Shown: positions 48,860-58,545 of the stretch, in pieces
Layout: each line of letters opens with the position of its first letter
How positions within the stretch are numbered: the first letter of the stretch is position 1
NCBI GenBank assembly: GCA_001296005.1
Contig: LJHR01000008.1
Coordinates: forward strand, 62,001 to 126,000
Length of the DNA: 64,000 nt
Source of the DNA: an alpha proteobacterium AAP38
Lineage (GTDB): Bacteria > Pseudomonadota > Alphaproteobacteria > Azospirillales > Azospirillaceae
Direction of reading: 5' to 3'
Translations under genes and position numbers: made by a program
Notes under the pieces: generated by a model
What the model saw: the letters and a program-made list of their open reading frames with translations, nothing else
Database searches by the model: none
What the model was told of the DNA's origin: nothing

Positions 48860-49537
48860 GTGACCGTGCCCAAGAAGAATGACGACAAGGTCGTGCCGGG
48901 TCCCGTCCATGGCCGCCGCGCCGGACCCGCCGCCACCAACCCCAATCTGGTTCGCCCCAGCAAGGCGGAAGCCGAAGCCGCCGTCCGCACCCTGATCCGC
49001 TGGGCCGGTGATGATCCAGACCGTGAGGGTCTGGTGGGCACGCCCGACCGCGTGGTCCGGTCCTATGAAGAGTTCTTCGCCGGATATGAGGTCGATCCTG
49101 TCGATCTTCTGGCCCGGACCTTCGAAGAAACCGACGGCTATGACGAGATGGTCGTGCTGCGCAATATCCGGCTGGAAAGCTATTGCGAGCATCATATGGT
49201 GCCCATCATCGGCAAGGTCCATATCGCTTATCTGCCGCGTAACCGCGTGGTCGGCATTTCCAAGCTGGCACGCGTGGCCGAGGTTTATTCCAAGCGCCTG
49301 CAGATCCAGGAAAAGATGACAGCCCAGATTGCCAATACCGTCGATGAGGTGCTGGAGCCTCTGGGCGTGGCGGTAGTAATCGAAGCGACGCATCAGTGCA
49401 TGACGACCCGTGGCATTCACAAGCCCGGTGTCACGATGGTCACCAGCCGCATGCTCGGTGCCTTCCGCGAGGACGAGAAGACCCGGCGTGAGTTCCTGGC
49501 CATGATCGGCAACCCCGCCAGCAGCGGCGAGGGCTGA
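48860..49537 (+). CDS. folE: GTP cyclohydrolase I
   Basis: 225 residues from GTG 48860, with GAGGAG upstream. First step of folate (pterin) synthesis from GTP. Signatures: [31 protein letters not shown] containing the zinc Cys and His residues, and [17 protein letters not shown] with the second zinc Cys and substrate residues. The first 30 residues are a variable basic extension. Followed by a terminator shared with the convergent XRE gene. Confidence 0.96.
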   Translation: MTVPKKNDDKVVPGPVHGRRAGPAATNPNLVRPSKAEAEAAVRTLIRWAGDDPDREGLVGTPDRVVRSYEEFFAGYEVDPVDLLARTFEETDGYDEMVVLRNIRLESYCEHHMVPIIGKVHIAYLPRNRVVGISKLARVAEVYSKRLQIQEKMTAQIANTVDEVLEPLGVAVVIEATHQCMTTRGIHKPGVTMVTSRMLGAFREDEKTRREFLAMIGNPASSGEG

Positions 49538-49564
49538 TCCGTTCCTCTGCGGAACGATGAGACG

Positions 49565-49594
49565 GGGGCGGCCCTTTCGGGACCGCCCCTTTTT
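49565..49594. terminator. Rho-independent terminator of folE
   Basis: GGGGCGG / CCGCCCC stem with an inner CCC/GGG extension and a bulged A, followed by TTTTT (49590-49594). The T-run touches the stop of the convergent XRE gene. Confidence 0.9.
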
Positions 49595-49821
49595 CATGGG
49601 TTTGCCGCCGCACCGTCCCCTTGCCATTGAAACACTGTTTCCAGCGGCACCTGAAAGACCTGGGCAATGCGGAAAGCGGCCTCCAGGCTGGGTGAATATT
49701 TTCCCTGTTCGATTGCAGCCACCGTCTGGCGCGTCACGCCGATCCGGTCGGCCAGTTCCTGCTGCGTCATCTCGCCAGCCTCGAACCGCAGGCGGCGGAC
49801 TTGATTGGTGAAGGGCAGCAT
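49594..49821 (-). CDS. XRE family helix-turn-helix regulator, 75 residues
   Basis: A compact single-domain Cro/C1-type regulator: VRRLRFEAGEMTQQELADRIGVTRQTVAAIEQGKYSPSLEAAFRIAQVF, close to the YozG-like group. It starts 3 bases after the stop of the membrane protein gene, so the two form an operon. Such small XRE genes are commonly paired with a small membrane protein whose expression they control. Direct target unknown. Confidence 0.9.
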   Translation of the reverse strand: MLPFTNQVRRLRFEAGEMTQQELADRIGVTRQTVAAIEQGKYSPSLEAAFRIAQVFQVPLETVFQWQGDGAAANP

Positions 49822-49824
49822 GGA

Positions 49825-50262
49825 TCACCAGCCCCGGCGGTACATGAAGACCTGCGTGCCCAGCCGCGACAGTTCGGCCAGCAGCAGGGCGAAAAATATG
49901 AAATTCACCAGCATAACCTTGTCGGCACCATGGTGCAGGCTGAGCATGGCGCAGATGATTCCCGTCACCAGGACGTAAAAGCCAGTGCGGGTGCCCAGCA
50001 GGCCGACCTGCCGGTCACGCTCGTCTTTGGGGCTGCGCGCTTCTGCCGGGGTACGGATCGCTGTTACGATGGCCAGTGCCACGGCCAGCACCACCTGCCC
50101 CACAATCAGGCCGATGATGCAGGCCACCATCCACATGAACTGACCCCCACCCGGCACCGCAGCCCAGCCGAGATAGGAGCCGAAAACCGGCCCGAAATAG
50201 GCGGCACCGAAAGCCAACAGGACCAGCAACTGCGTCCAGGCCAGTTTCTCCCGGAATGACAT
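49825..50262 (-). CDS. Small four-helix membrane protein (DUF2178-like) in operon with XRE
   Basis: 145 residues from ATG 50262, with GGAGGG at ideal distance. Four hydrophobic segments: LLVLLAFGAAYFGPVFG, WMVACIIGLIVGQVVLAVALAI, FYVLVTGIICAMLSL and LVNFIFFALLLAELSRLG. A charged loop with ARSPKDERDRQVGLLGTR lies between helices 2 and 3, a common feature of these proteins. The upstream region (50263-50413) is AT-rich, with repeats of TTTTTAACAT type, likely promoter and operator. Confidence 0.7.
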   Translation of the reverse strand: MSFREKLAWTQLLVLLAFGAAYFGPVFGSYLGWAAVPGGGQFMWMVACIIGLIVGQVVLAVALAIVTAIRTPAEARSPKDERDRQVGLLGTRTGFYVLVTGIICAMLSLHHGADKVMLVNFIFFALLLAELSRLGTQVFMYRRGW

Positions 50263-50413
50263 GTTAAGCCCTCCATTGATAATGTTAGATATTTTTAACA
50301 TCATGTGCAATATGGGCGCGGTCATGTCAAAGATTTTTTACATGCATTTTCCCTTTCCCGCCTTATCGCAGCGCAACATACTGCGGTGAGGATCTTGGAG
50401 GGAGACAGGGCAG

Positions 50414-50776
50414 ATGGCGGAGAACGGGACGGGCAGCAGCAGCCCCATCACCTATGATGATTTCCAGAAGGTCGATATCCGGGCCGGTACCATCGTCAAG
50501 GCTGAACCCTTTCCAGAGGCGCGCCGTCCCGCCATCAAGTTGTGGGTGGATTTCGGCGACCCCATCGGCATCCGCAAATCTTCCGCGCAGATCACGGCCT
50601 ACTATCAGCCGGACAGCCTGATCGGTCGGCAGGTCGTGGCCGTCACCAACTTCCCGCCCCGCCAGATCGGCAAATTCATGTCAGAGGTTCTGGTGCTGGG
50701 TGTGCCCAGCAATACGGGTGAGGTGGTTCTTCTCTCACCCGATCAGGCCGTGCCCAATGGTGGGCGGATGTATTGA
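50414..50776 (+). CDS. csaA: CsaA-type tRNA-binding protein
   Basis: 120 residues. One OB-fold tRNA-binding domain as in CsaA: FQKVDIRAGTIVKAEPFPEARRPAIKLWVDFGDPIGIRKSSAQIT and NFPPRQIGKFMSEVLVLGV. CsaA has been described as a secretion-related chaperone in Bacillus; the domain also occurs in methionyl- and phenylalanyl-tRNA synthetases. Monocistronic, with GGAGGG 13 bases before the start. Confidence 0.92.
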   Translation: MAENGTGSSSPITYDDFQKVDIRAGTIVKAEPFPEARRPAIKLWVDFGDPIGIRKSSAQITAYYQPDSLIGRQVVAVTNFPPRQIGKFMSEVLVLGVPSNTGEVVLLSPDQAVPNGGRMY

Positions 50777-50963
50777 CGATCAGGACCTGGGGAACCGCGT
50801 CGAAGCGGATTTTGACATTGCTTACGTGATTTTCTCCTCCCTTAGGAAAAGCACAGCCGGTCACTTTAATTCCTGATCCTATCCTTCTGGATTGTCCTTC
50901 CCCACTGCACCATTACCGCATGCCGCGTACAATCTGACTGCATCCCTTTAAGCAGACACGCGC

Positions 50964-51527
50964 ATGCATGATGTTTTCCGCCTTGATGACCTGACCAACG
51001 ACATACAGCATTATGCGTTGTCACATTGGACCAGCATTGCCCGGCGGAACCCGGCGGTGCCGCTGGCTGATATGATGGTCTGCCGGCACGCGGCAGAGAC
51101 GGCGGATAACTGCATCCTGTTCAATCTGGAAGCCGGCAGCATCCGTGACGCGCGGGTGGAGAAGGTGGGGGCCGGGGTGATGGCGTCGCTGACCTTCGAT
51201 CCGGCGGGCATGACGCTGTCAAAGCTGATGCCGCCCGATTATGTGGCCGATATCATCCCTGCCTACGCCTTCTGCGCCGGCTCCTTCCGGCCCATGTCCA
51301 GTCTGGACGAGGTGACGCATACCAACGGCGCTGTCGCCCTGGTCCGCCGGCTGATCCTGCCGCTGGAGCGGCAGCCGCCGGGTGGCGCCTTCGCCGCGCG
51401 CTACCTGCTGATGATCTATGACAAGCTGTCGGGCGGCCCCGATCAAACGGGCATGGGCCCTTGTGCCGGTCCCGTCCGGTCCAACCGCGCCTTGAGCGTG
51501 GCCGTTTTCCGCGACGGGCAGGGCTGA
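50964..51527 (+). CDS. Hypothetical protein, possible PAS_5-type domain
   Basis: 187 residues, no signal peptide or membrane segment. The layout resembles alphaproteobacterial PAS_5 proteins: a Trp-containing N-terminal helix (LSHWTSIARRNPAVPLADM), a strand pair NCILFNLEAGSIRDARV, and RRLILPLERQPPG before a final strand (RYLLMIYDKL). I could not confirm the family. The end (VRSNRALSVAVFRDGQG) is extended. Convergent with the methyltransferase, 17 bases apart. Confidence 0.65.
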   Translation: MHDVFRLDDLTNDIQHYALSHWTSIARRNPAVPLADMMVCRHAAETADNCILFNLEAGSIRDARVEKVGAGVMASLTFDPAGMTLSKLMPPDYVADIIPAYAFCAGSFRPMSSLDEVTHTNGAVALVRRLILPLERQPPGGAFAARYLLMIYDKLSGGPDQTGMGPCAGPVRSNRALSVAVFRDGQG

Positions 51528-51544
51528 ACCAGTTCACCCGCGGA

Positions 51545-52132
51545 TCACGCCGGCGGCAGGGGCACAGGTTCGGGGTCACCATTCAGGTCTGCGGCGGCAC
51601 CAACGGGGCGCCGTGCGGCCAACCGCTGCACTATGGCGGCTTTGGGGCTGGACACCTCTCCTTGTTCAAAGGCCACCACCTGCAATCCCTGCCCGATGGC
51701 CAGATGCAGCAACTCCCCCTCGCGCAGCAGGAAAGCCGGGCTGGACGGGCGGCCATGGCGCTGATTGCCATTGGCGAAGGTCTCGTACAAGAGCAGGCCA
51801 CCGGGCTTCAACGCACCGGCAATGGCGGGCAGCAGCGGCCGGTGCAGATAGTTGGTGACGACGATCCCGTCAAAGCCCGACAGGGTGGGCGGCCAGCCAT
51901 CCGGCCCCTCCAAATCGGCCTGCACCAGGGTCACACCTTCCTGCCCTGTCAGGTCAGCGACACCGCGCAGATCGATATCGACGCCCGTGACCGACAGGCC
52001 CCGATCCCGGACATGCCGCAGGTGCCGCCCGCCGCCACAGGCGACGTCCAGCAGGCATCCCCCCGGCCGCAGCAGCGGCGTGAAACGGACGATCCAGGGC
52101 GAGGGCGGGGCGAAGGGCAAGGTGTGGGTCAT
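51545..52132 (-). CDS. Class I SAM-dependent methyltransferase
   Basis: 195 residues. Motif I is LLDVACGGGRHLRHV (about residues 27-41), the acidic end of strand 2 is GVDIDL, post-I is VQADLEG, and motif IV is GIVVTNYLHRPLL. Closest in shape to the tellurite-resistance/TehB-like small methyltransferases. Substrate unknown. Confidence 0.85.
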   Translation of the reverse strand: MTHTLPFAPPSPWIVRFTPLLRPGGCLLDVACGGGRHLRHVRDRGLSVTGVDIDLRGVADLTGQEGVTLVQADLEGPDGWPPTLSGFDGIVVTNYLHRPLLPAIAGALKPGGLLLYETFANGNQRHGRPSSPAFLLREGELLHLAIGQGLQVVAFEQGEVSSPKAAIVQRLAARRPVGAAADLNGDPEPVPLPPA

Positions 52133-52218
52133 GGCGCCGGATCATAGATTGATTGCGGGGGGATACAAACACCCTCTGGGTCACCAGTGACGGATCGCGG
52201 TCAGGCACCGGCAACAGA

Positions 52219-53238
52219 TCAAGAGTTCGGTATCAGACCCCGAATGATGGAAAGCATCTGCTCACGGTTGGGCAGGCCGTCAAAAACCGCAACCACCTCC
52301 TTATCGGGTGGCGGTCCGAAATAACGCAGGACATAAGGCGTCGATGCCCCGTTGAGGCTAGCACCACCGGCTGGAATGGGCAGGCCCTCCATGGCGGTCC
52401 CGCCATCGCCGATAAGGACAAGCCAGCCAATTGCCTTACCGGCTTTATCCTGGCGGCGCAGCAAGCGGGCGAAAGGCGGCAGTTCGGCCTCGATACAAAC
52501 CTCATCAGGCGCATCAGGCGACCAAGGGGAAAACTGGCTTTCATCCTCCGGCGGGCCTGACAGGGCAGAAATGATACCCGGTTCCATCCGCATGGCTTCC
52601 GGCCCGGACTGCGGCGCGGGGCATGCCGTGGGACGCAGGTCAAGGACGGGAATTGGCGTCGTGCCCGGGTCTATGCGAATGCCAGCCAGTGCCATCTGCA
52701 TCAGCCGTTCAACCGTCGCCCGGTCCCGTCCGGTCGTTTTCAGTCCCATCACCCAACCGCCCCTGAAAAGGGCGGTAACCGCGTTGCCCCAGTCCCCCTC
52801 CCCGTCCTGCCACAGATAATGGCGCAACACCGGCCTGCCATCGCCGCCCGGCAGGGCCATGGCACCTTCCTCCACCCACCGGCGCCAGGCAAAGGCCGGG
52901 CTGCTCGGGACCATGATCCGTGGCGCATCGACGGCGGCCGTTCGATCGAGAAGCAAGCTGACATGGCCGTGGTCCCCGTCTTCGCGATACCAGCTCATCG
53001 CGCCGTCAATCTGGCCGGAGTTGGGGAGACTCGCGATCTCTCGCGGCACCAGGAACGGGGCCGCTCCATAGCGCAGGCCGTCGGCGTCCGGCTGATCAAT
53101 CCAGCGGCTGACAAACCTCCCTTGCGTCACCATCGAACAGGGCGGCGCGGCGTCGGCAACCTGCTTCGCGGGGCCGGTTCCCCCTTGGCATCCGGCCAGA
53201 AGAAGCGGCAGCACGAGAAAGGGCAGATATCGGATCAC
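52219..53238 (-). CDS. Putative lipoprotein, unknown function
   Basis: 339 residues from GTG 53238 with GGAGGT directly upstream. Signal with lipobox LLLAGC, Cys at residue 17, so probably lipid-anchored. The mature part has no motif I recognise. Features include WYREDGDHGHVSLLL, AFAWRRWVEEGAMALPGG and a C-terminal PYVLRYFGPPPDKEVVAVFDGLPN. There are few cysteines (five in all). Methyltransferase gene 86 bases downstream on the same strand. Confidence 0.7.
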   Translation of the reverse strand: MIRYLPFLVLPLLLAGCQGGTGPAKQVADAAPPCSMVTQGRFVSRWIDQPDADGLRYGAAPFLVPREIASLPNSGQIDGAMSWYREDGDHGHVSLLLDRTAAVDAPRIMVPSSPAFAWRRWVEEGAMALPGGDGRPVLRHYLWQDGEGDWGNAVTALFRGGWVMGLKTTGRDRATVERLMQMALAGIRIDPGTTPIPVLDLRPTACPAPQSGPEAMRMEPGIISALSGPPEDESQFSPWSPDAPDEVCIEAELPPFARLLRRQDKAGKAIGWLVLIGDGGTAMEGLPIPAGGASLNGASTPYVLRYFGPPPDKEVVAVFDGLPNREQMLSIIRGLIPNS

Positions 53239-53473
53239 GGCACCTCCGGCGCAGGGACAGGGGGACAGACATCCCGCGCCAACTGATGATGGCGAGTGGA
53301 AAGTACATAAACCATTTACAAAATAAGGCATTTGGCCTTGCCAGGACAGACTGGCAGCGGACAGCCAGCGCCCATTTGCGGCATCGGTGACATAGCACAC
53401 TGGATTCCAAGGGACTTGCCCGCCAGACCGCGACGGTCCATCTATCTGTATCCTCCTGACGATTCATCGCCCC

Positions 53474-53953
53474 ATGATCCTGTTCAACCTTCAATGCAGC
53501 CAAGGCCACCGGTTCGAAGGCTGGTTTCGCAACGGTGCCGCGTATCAGGCGCAGGCGGCGTCGCACGCCATCACCTGCCCTCTGTGCGGCGACGCCAAGG
53601 TCGAAAAGGCGCCCATGGCCCCGGCCATCGCCAAGGGCGGCCGCTCACGCGACCGCGACCAGCCGCCGCTCGCACCTGTAGCGGATACCCTCGCCCCAGC
53701 GGCCCCACCTGTGCCCGACGCGGTACGCGAGGCGCAGGCCGAAATTCTGCGGCACCTGCGCGACCTGCGCACTCAGGTGGAAAAGAACGCCGATTATGTG
53801 GGCGACCGTTTCGCCGAAGAAGCCCGTAAGATCCATTATGGCGAGGTGGAAGGACGTGCCATCTATGGCGAAACCTCGACTGAGCAGGCCGAGGCCTTGC
53901 GGGAGGAGGGCGTCCCCATCGCCAGCATCCCCTGGCTGCCGGTAGAGAACTGA
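53474..53953 (+). CDS. DUF1178 family protein
   Basis: 159 residues. Matches DUF1178 along its length: MILFNLQCSQGHRFEGWFRNGAAYQAQ with Cys8, ITCPLCGDAKVEKAPMAPAI with a CPLC pair giving a likely zinc ribbon, and the conserved C-terminal GDRFAEEARKIHYGEVEGRAIYGETS then EEGVPIASIPWLP. Function unknown; widespread in alpha- and betaproteobacteria. Confidence 0.9.
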   Translation: MILFNLQCSQGHRFEGWFRNGAAYQAQAASHAITCPLCGDAKVEKAPMAPAIAKGGRSRDRDQPPLAPVADTLAPAAPPVPDAVREAQAEILRHLRDLRTQVEKNADYVGDRFAEEARKIHYGEVEGRAIYGETSTEQAEALREEGVPIASIPWLPVEN

Positions 53954-54212
53954 GCCTGAAGCCGTCAGGGACGCTGCCATGCCCGGACAGGCGCGGAAAT
54001 CCAAGGATTCCGCTTGACCGGAAGCCGGGTTTGGCGCATCAACCCACCCATATCGACGCCCGCCCGTGCGGGACCGTGCTGGACGACATCCCGGCACGGC
54101 CCCGCAACGCGTGGGCGCGTGCCCGTTCCGGGATACCGGAACCCGGTCGATAGGGTGCCTTCGCGGTGCCGGGTGCGTTCATCCCTCAATCATCTTAATG
54201 TGGAGACATCCG

Positions 54213-54482
54213 ATGTCGATCACGGCTGAGCGCAAGACTGCGCTGATCGCAGAATACAAGACCAACGAAACCGACACCGGTTCGCCCGAAGTGCAGGTCG
54301 CCATCCTGACCGAGCGCATCAACAACCTGACCGAACACCTGAAGACCCACGCGAAGGATTTCCACTCGCGCCGTGGCCTGCTGGTGATGGTCGGTCAGCG
54401 CCGCCGTCTGCTGGATTACGTGAAGGGCAAGGAAAAGGCTCGTTATGACAGCCTGATCCAGCGCCTGGGCCTGCGCCGCTAA
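54213..54482 (+). CDS. rpsO: 30S ribosomal protein S15
   Basis: 89 residues from ATG 54213, with GGAG upstream, the universal S15 length. Contains [48 protein letters not shown]. Binds 16S rRNA early in 30S assembly. Upstream of pnp, the conserved rpsO-pnp order. Several GC-rich hairpins lie in the 250 bases before it, where S15 autoregulation usually acts; none is assigned. Confidence 0.97.
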   Translation: MSITAERKTALIAEYKTNETDTGSPEVQVAILTERINNLTEHLKTHAKDFHSRRGLLVMVGQRRRLLDYVKGKEKARYDSLIQRLGLRR

Positions 54483-54658
54483 GGCGGGCCGGTCGCGACG
54501 GTTACAGACCCGAACGCCCAAGGTGATGTTCGACGTGAACATGCAGCCCACCGTCCAGACGATGTTCCACACCCGCTCCGGCGGTGGGGGATGGCGTGTC
54601 GGCGGCGGGCCCCTGGGCGGTAGGAACCGTCGGGACCCGCGTCAGAGTTAAGGTGTGG

Positions 54659-54693
54659 ACGGCCAGCCGGGACCCCTTCCGGCTGGCCGTTTT
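54659..54693 (+). terminator. Rho-independent terminator between rpsO and pnp
   Basis: ACGGCCAGCCGG / CCGGCTGGCCGT, 12-base stem, 8-base loop, then TTTT. In the 344-base rpsO-pnp gap. A second hairpin (GGGGCC..GGCCCC, about 54750-54775) lies in the pnp leader. No gene is seen in the gap. Confidence 0.9.
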
Positions 54694-54826
54694 GCCATGC
54701 GCGCCGTGCGGAATGCGCAGAAATGCTGTACTGAAGGGGCAAGAAACAGGCGGGGCCGTCCGAACGGGCCCCGGCCCGGCCGCCCAATCCGGGGTGTTGC
54801 GGGTTTCGGATGGAAGGATCGATACG

Positions 54827-56950
54827 ATGTTCAAGGTGTTCCGCAAGGAAATGGAATGGGGCGGTCGCAAGCTGGTCATCGAGACCGGCAAGATCGCCCG
54901 TCAGGCCGATGGCGCCGTCATGGTGAGCTATGGCGACACGGTCGTGCTCTGCACTGCCGTCGGCGCCAAGTCGCCGAAGCCGGGCGTGGATTTCTTCCCG
55001 CTGACGGTGAATTACCAGGAAAAGGCCTTCGCCGCGGGCAAGATCCCCGGCGGCTTCTTCAAGCGTGAAGGCCGTCCGACGGAAAAGGAAGTGCTGGTCA
55101 GCCGCCTGATCGACCGTCCGATCCGTCCGCTGTTCGTCGATGGCTACCGCTGCGAGACGCAGGTCGTCTGCACCGTGCTGAGCCACGATCTAGAGAACGA
55201 TCCCGACATCGTCGCCCTGATTGGTGCGTCCGCCGCCCTGACCATCTCCGGTCTGCCCTTCCTGGGCCCCATCGGTGCGGCCCGCGTCGGTTATGAGAAC
55301 GGCCAGTTCATCCTGAACCCGACCGCCGACCAGATGGAAAACGCCACGCTGGATCTGGTGGTTGCCGGTACGCAGGAAGGCGTGCTGATGGTCGAGTCCG
55401 AGGCCAAGGAGCTGTCGGAAGAGGTCATGCTGGGCGCCGTCACGTTCGGCCATGCCCAGTTCCAGCCGGTCATCGACCTGATCATCGGTCTGGCCGAGGA
55501 TTGCGCCAAGGAACCCCGCGACATCGCCCCGCCGGCCTTTGACAAGGCCGCCGTCAAGGCCCGCATCCTGGAGGTTGCCGGTGCTGACGTGAAGGCTGCC
55601 TATTCGATCCTGGTCAAGCAGGAGCGCTATGCCGCCGTCGGTGCCGCCAAGGATAAGGCCAAGGCCGCGCTGAAGGAAGAGTTCGCGCCGGAAGCCATTT
55701 CCGAGATGTTCAAGGAAGTGGAAGCCGACGTCCTGCGCGGTGCGGTGCTGGACACCGGCAAGCGCATTGACGGCCGCACCACGGTCGATATCCGCCCCAT
55801 CGTGGCCGAAGTGGGCATCCTGCCCCGCGCCCATGGGTCGGCCCTGTTCACGCGCGGTGAGACGCAGGCCCTGGTCGTCGCGACCCTGGGCACCAACCAG
55901 GATGAGCAGATCATCGACGCCCTGGAAGGCGAATACCGCGAAAGCTTCATGCTGCATTACAACTTCCCCCCGTACAGCGTGGGTGAAGCCGGTCGCATGG
56001 GGTCTCCGGGCCGCCGCGAGATCGGCCATGGCAAGCTGGCCTGGCGCGCCATCCACCCGCTGCTGCCGACCAAGGAAGATTTCCCCTACACGCTGCGCGT
56101 CGTGTCGGAGATCACCGAGTCCAACGGTTCTTCCTCCATGGCCACGGTCTGCGGCACGTCCTTGTCGCTGATGGACGCCGGCGCCCCGCTGGCCCGCCCC
56201 ATCGCCGGCATCGCCATGGGCCTGATCAAGGAAGGCGACAAGTTCGCCGTCCTGTCCGACATCCTGGGTGATGAAGATCACCTGGGCGACATGGACTTCA
56301 AGGTGGCCGGCACCGAAGCGGGCATCACCGCCCTGCAGATGGACATCAAGATCACCTCGATCACCGAGGAGATCATGAAGGTGGCCCTGGCGCAGGCCCA
56401 GAAGGGCCGCATCCATATCCTGGGTGAGATGAACAAGGCGCTGAACACAGCGCGCGGCGAAGTGTCGGGCAATGCCCCGCGCATCACCGTCATCAACATC
56501 CCCAAGGAGAAGATCCGCGACGTCATCGGTTCGGGCGGCAAGGTCATCCGCGAGATCGTGGAACAGACCGGCGCCAAGATCGACATCGAAGACGATGGCA
56601 CCGTGAAGGTGTCGGCGGTCGACAGCAAGTGCTCCGACGCCGCCATCAAGTGGATCAAGGGCATCGTGGCCGAGGCCGAAGTGGGCGAGGTCTATGACGG
56701 CAAGGTCGTCAAGGTCATGGATTTCGGCGCCTTCGTGAACTTCCTGGGCAGCCGCGACGGTCTGGTCCACATCTCCGAACTGAAGAACGAGCGCGTGGCC
56801 AAGGTCACCGACGTCGTGAAGCAGGGTGATGCGGTCAAGGTCAAGGTCCTGGGCTTCGACGATCGCGGCAAGGTCAAGCTGTCGATGAAGGTCGTCGATC
56901 AGGTGACCGGCGAAGACCTGTCCAAGAAGGCCGAAGCCACCGAGGGCTGA
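54827..56950 (+). CDS. pnp: Polyribonucleotide nucleotidyltransferase
   Basis: 707 residues from ATG 54827, with GGAAGGAT upstream; longer frames run into the terminator. Two RNase PH domains ([33 protein letters not shown]; later [32 protein letters not shown]), then KH ([24 protein letters not shown]) and S1 ([22 protein letters not shown]) domains. Phosphorolytic 3'-5' exoribonuclease of the degradosome. Ends with a strong terminator. Confidence 0.97.
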   Translation: MFKVFRKEMEWGGRKLVIETGKIARQADGAVMVSYGDTVVLCTAVGAKSPKPGVDFFPLTVNYQEKAFAAGKIPGGFFKREGRPTEKEVLVSRLIDRPIRPLFVDGYRCETQVVCTVLSHDLENDPDIVALIGASAALTISGLPFLGPIGAARVGYENGQFILNPTADQMENATLDLVVAGTQEGVLMVESEAKELSEEVMLGAVTFGHAQFQPVIDLIIGLAEDCAKEPRDIAPPAFDKAAVKARILEVAGADVKAAYSILVKQERYAAVGAAKDKAKAALKEEFAPEAISEMFKEVEADVLRGAVLDTGKRIDGRTTVDIRPIVAEVGILPRAHGSALFTRGETQALVVATLGTNQDEQIIDALEGEYRESFMLHYNFPPYSVGEAGRMGSPGRREIGHGKLAWRAIHPLLPTKEDFPYTLRVVSEITESNGSSSMATVCGTSLSLMDAGAPLARPIAGIAMGLIKEGDKFAVLSDILGDEDHLGDMDFKVAGTEAGITALQMDIKITSITEEIMKVALAQAQKGRIHILGEMNKALNTARGEVSGNAPRITVINIPKEKIRDVIGSGGKVIREIVEQTGAKIDIEDDGTVKVSAVDSKCSDAAIKWIKGIVAEAEVGEVYDGKVVKVMDFGAFVNFLGSRDGLVHISELKNERVAKVTDVVKQGDAVKVKVLGFDDRGKVKLSMKVVDQVTGEDLSKKAEATEG

Positions 56951-56992
56951 TGCCCAAGGGTGCTTTCCGGCTTTCGGGATGCGTTGAGTGAG

Positions 56993-57024
56993 AAAGGCCG
57001 CCGGGGCAACCCGGCGGCCTTTTT
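56993..57024 (+). terminator. Rho-independent terminator of pnp
   Basis: AAAGGCCGCCGGG, GCAA tetraloop, CCCGGCGGCCTTT, then T-run. Same architecture as the petABC terminator. Confidence 0.95.
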
Positions 57025-57187
57025 CGTTGTGGGGCTGGTGCCAGGGGCTGGGTGCATGGCGATTAATTACTTCCGCCCCCTTGCACGTCCCGCCTGCGAT
57101 CCAAACATTTTTTGCAATTTCCGGCGCGCTCCCGTAGCGTGCGGGCAAATGCGTGGCCTGTGGGCGCCCATAAGGAGCAACGGATCG

Positions 57188-57580
57188 ATGTTCGAGACCC
57201 TGCCGCTTTATCTGACCTTTGTCGGCGCCTCTGTGGCGCTGCTGGCCGTGGCCCTGCTGGCCTATACGCTGATCACGCCGTACCGCGAATGGGCCTTGAT
57301 CCGGCAGGGGAATTCGGCGGCGGCGACCAGCATGGGCGGCACGGCCATTGGCATGGCCATTGCCTTGTCATCGGTGGCGCGCGGCACCTACGCGGTGGCC
57401 GAACTGCTTATGTGGGGTGGGGTGGCGCTGGCTTGTCAGCTGCTGGTGTTTGTCGCCGTTTGTTTCCTGCTGCCCGGTTTCCGGCAGGGGATCGAAGCGG
57501 ACAAGCTGGGCTATGGCGTCACGCTGGGCACCCTGTCCATTGCCATGGGAATTTTGAATGCCGGGGCGCTTTCGGTTTAA
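57188..57580 (+). CDS. DUF350 (YjfL-like) membrane protein
   Basis: 130 residues from ATG 57188, with AAGGAG 10 bases upstream. Four hydrophobic segments, with YREWALIRQGNSAAATSMGGTAIGMAIALSSVARG matching the DUF350 core. In E. coli the YjfL family sits in yjfIJKLMC; here the PspA-, YjfM- and YjfC-like genes follow in order on the same strand, so this is the first gene of an equivalent module. Biochemical role unknown. Confidence 0.88.
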   Translation: MFETLPLYLTFVGASVALLAVALLAYTLITPYREWALIRQGNSAAATSMGGTAIGMAIALSSVARGTYAVAELLMWGGVALACQLLVFVAVCFLLPGFRQGIEADKLGYGVTLGTLSIAMGILNAGALSV

Positions 57581-57662
57581 CCCCGGCCTCCCTATCTCTG
57601 ATTAACCCCGCCCGGCCATAACCGGCGGGGCCGTTCTGCTTGGTCTTGAGGAGCCAGTTCCG

Positions 57663-58487
57663 ATGATGCAGTTCTTCCGCACGCTGTTGGGCGTGAAGGG
57701 TGAGAAGGTGGGCCGCCAGGTGGTGGATGCCCTGGTCGCCATGGACCCCAAGAGCGCGTCCGTCGCCCAGTTGCGGGTCATGGAGGCCGATCTGGACAAG
57801 GCCGGCAAGCTGCTGACCAATCTTCGCGTCGATATGCAGCGTGAGCGCAAGGAAGCTGTGGAGGCGCGGGAGAATTATGACCGCCGTCTTGCCGCCGCCG
57901 AGCATCTGAACAACCTGCTGGCCACCGCCGAGGGCGAGCGTAAGGCGAGCCTGGAGGCTAGCCTGGCCAAGCTGCTGGCACAGCTGGAAGAGTTGGAGAG
58001 CGAGGTCGCCATTGAACAGCGCGAGGCCGACGAGGCCGAGGCTTTGGTGGCCGAAGCCGAGGTTGCCTATCGCGAGAAGGCCCGCGCCCTGACCGAGGCC
58101 AAGTCCGCCCTGGCCAAGGCCGAGCGCGACATGCAGCGCGCCAGCATCCAGGAGGAGCGGGAGCGCGAGCGCGCCAACCGCGCCGCCCAGGTGGCCGGCC
58201 TGCGCGATGATGGCGGTTCGAAGCTGAACACCGCCATCGACGCCATGACCCGCCGCGCCAATGAGGCCCGCGCCAATGCCGAGGCGGCGCGCATGAAGGC
58301 CCAGGCCCTGGGCGACCTGTCGCGCAAATCCGCCGATGATATGGGCGATGCCGATATCCAGGCGGCACTGGCCGCCGTGGGCAAGGGCGGGGCACCCGCC
58401 CTGTCGGTGCAGGAACGTCTGGCCCGCCTGAAGGGTCCGTCGCCTGACGCCGCCCCGCTGGCCATCACCGACAAGTGGAGCAAGTAG
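57663..58487 (+). CDS. PspA/IM30 family protein (YjfJ-like)
   Basis: 274 residues, almost entirely charged coiled coil from about residue 35 to 235, preceded by a short N-terminal helix (MMQFFRTLLGVKGEKVGRQVV) with an amphipathic character. ESCRT-III-like membrane-binding scaffold, as in PspA and YjfJ. The C-terminal 40 residues (PALSVQERLARLKGPSPDAAPLAI) are outside the coiled coil. Between the DUF350 and DUF1190 genes on the same strand. Confidence 0.88.
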   Translation: MMQFFRTLLGVKGEKVGRQVVDALVAMDPKSASVAQLRVMEADLDKAGKLLTNLRVDMQRERKEAVEARENYDRRLAAAEHLNNLLATAEGERKASLEASLAKLLAQLEELESEVAIEQREADEAEALVAEAEVAYREKARALTEAKSALAKAERDMQRASIQEERERERANRAAQVAGLRDDGGSKLNTAIDAMTRRANEARANAEAARMKAQALGDLSRKSADDMGDADIQAALAAVGKGGAPALSVQERLARLKGPSPDAAPLAITDKWSK

Positions 58488-58545
58488 GGCCGCAACGCCC
58501 CCTGACCGTATCCGTTACCCCGCCACCATCGCCATCCGGGCCGCC

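Noticed and set aside
55190-57148. 652-codon open frame antisense to pnp
   Set aside because: Asp/His/Gly-rich shadow of pnp that runs through its terminator.
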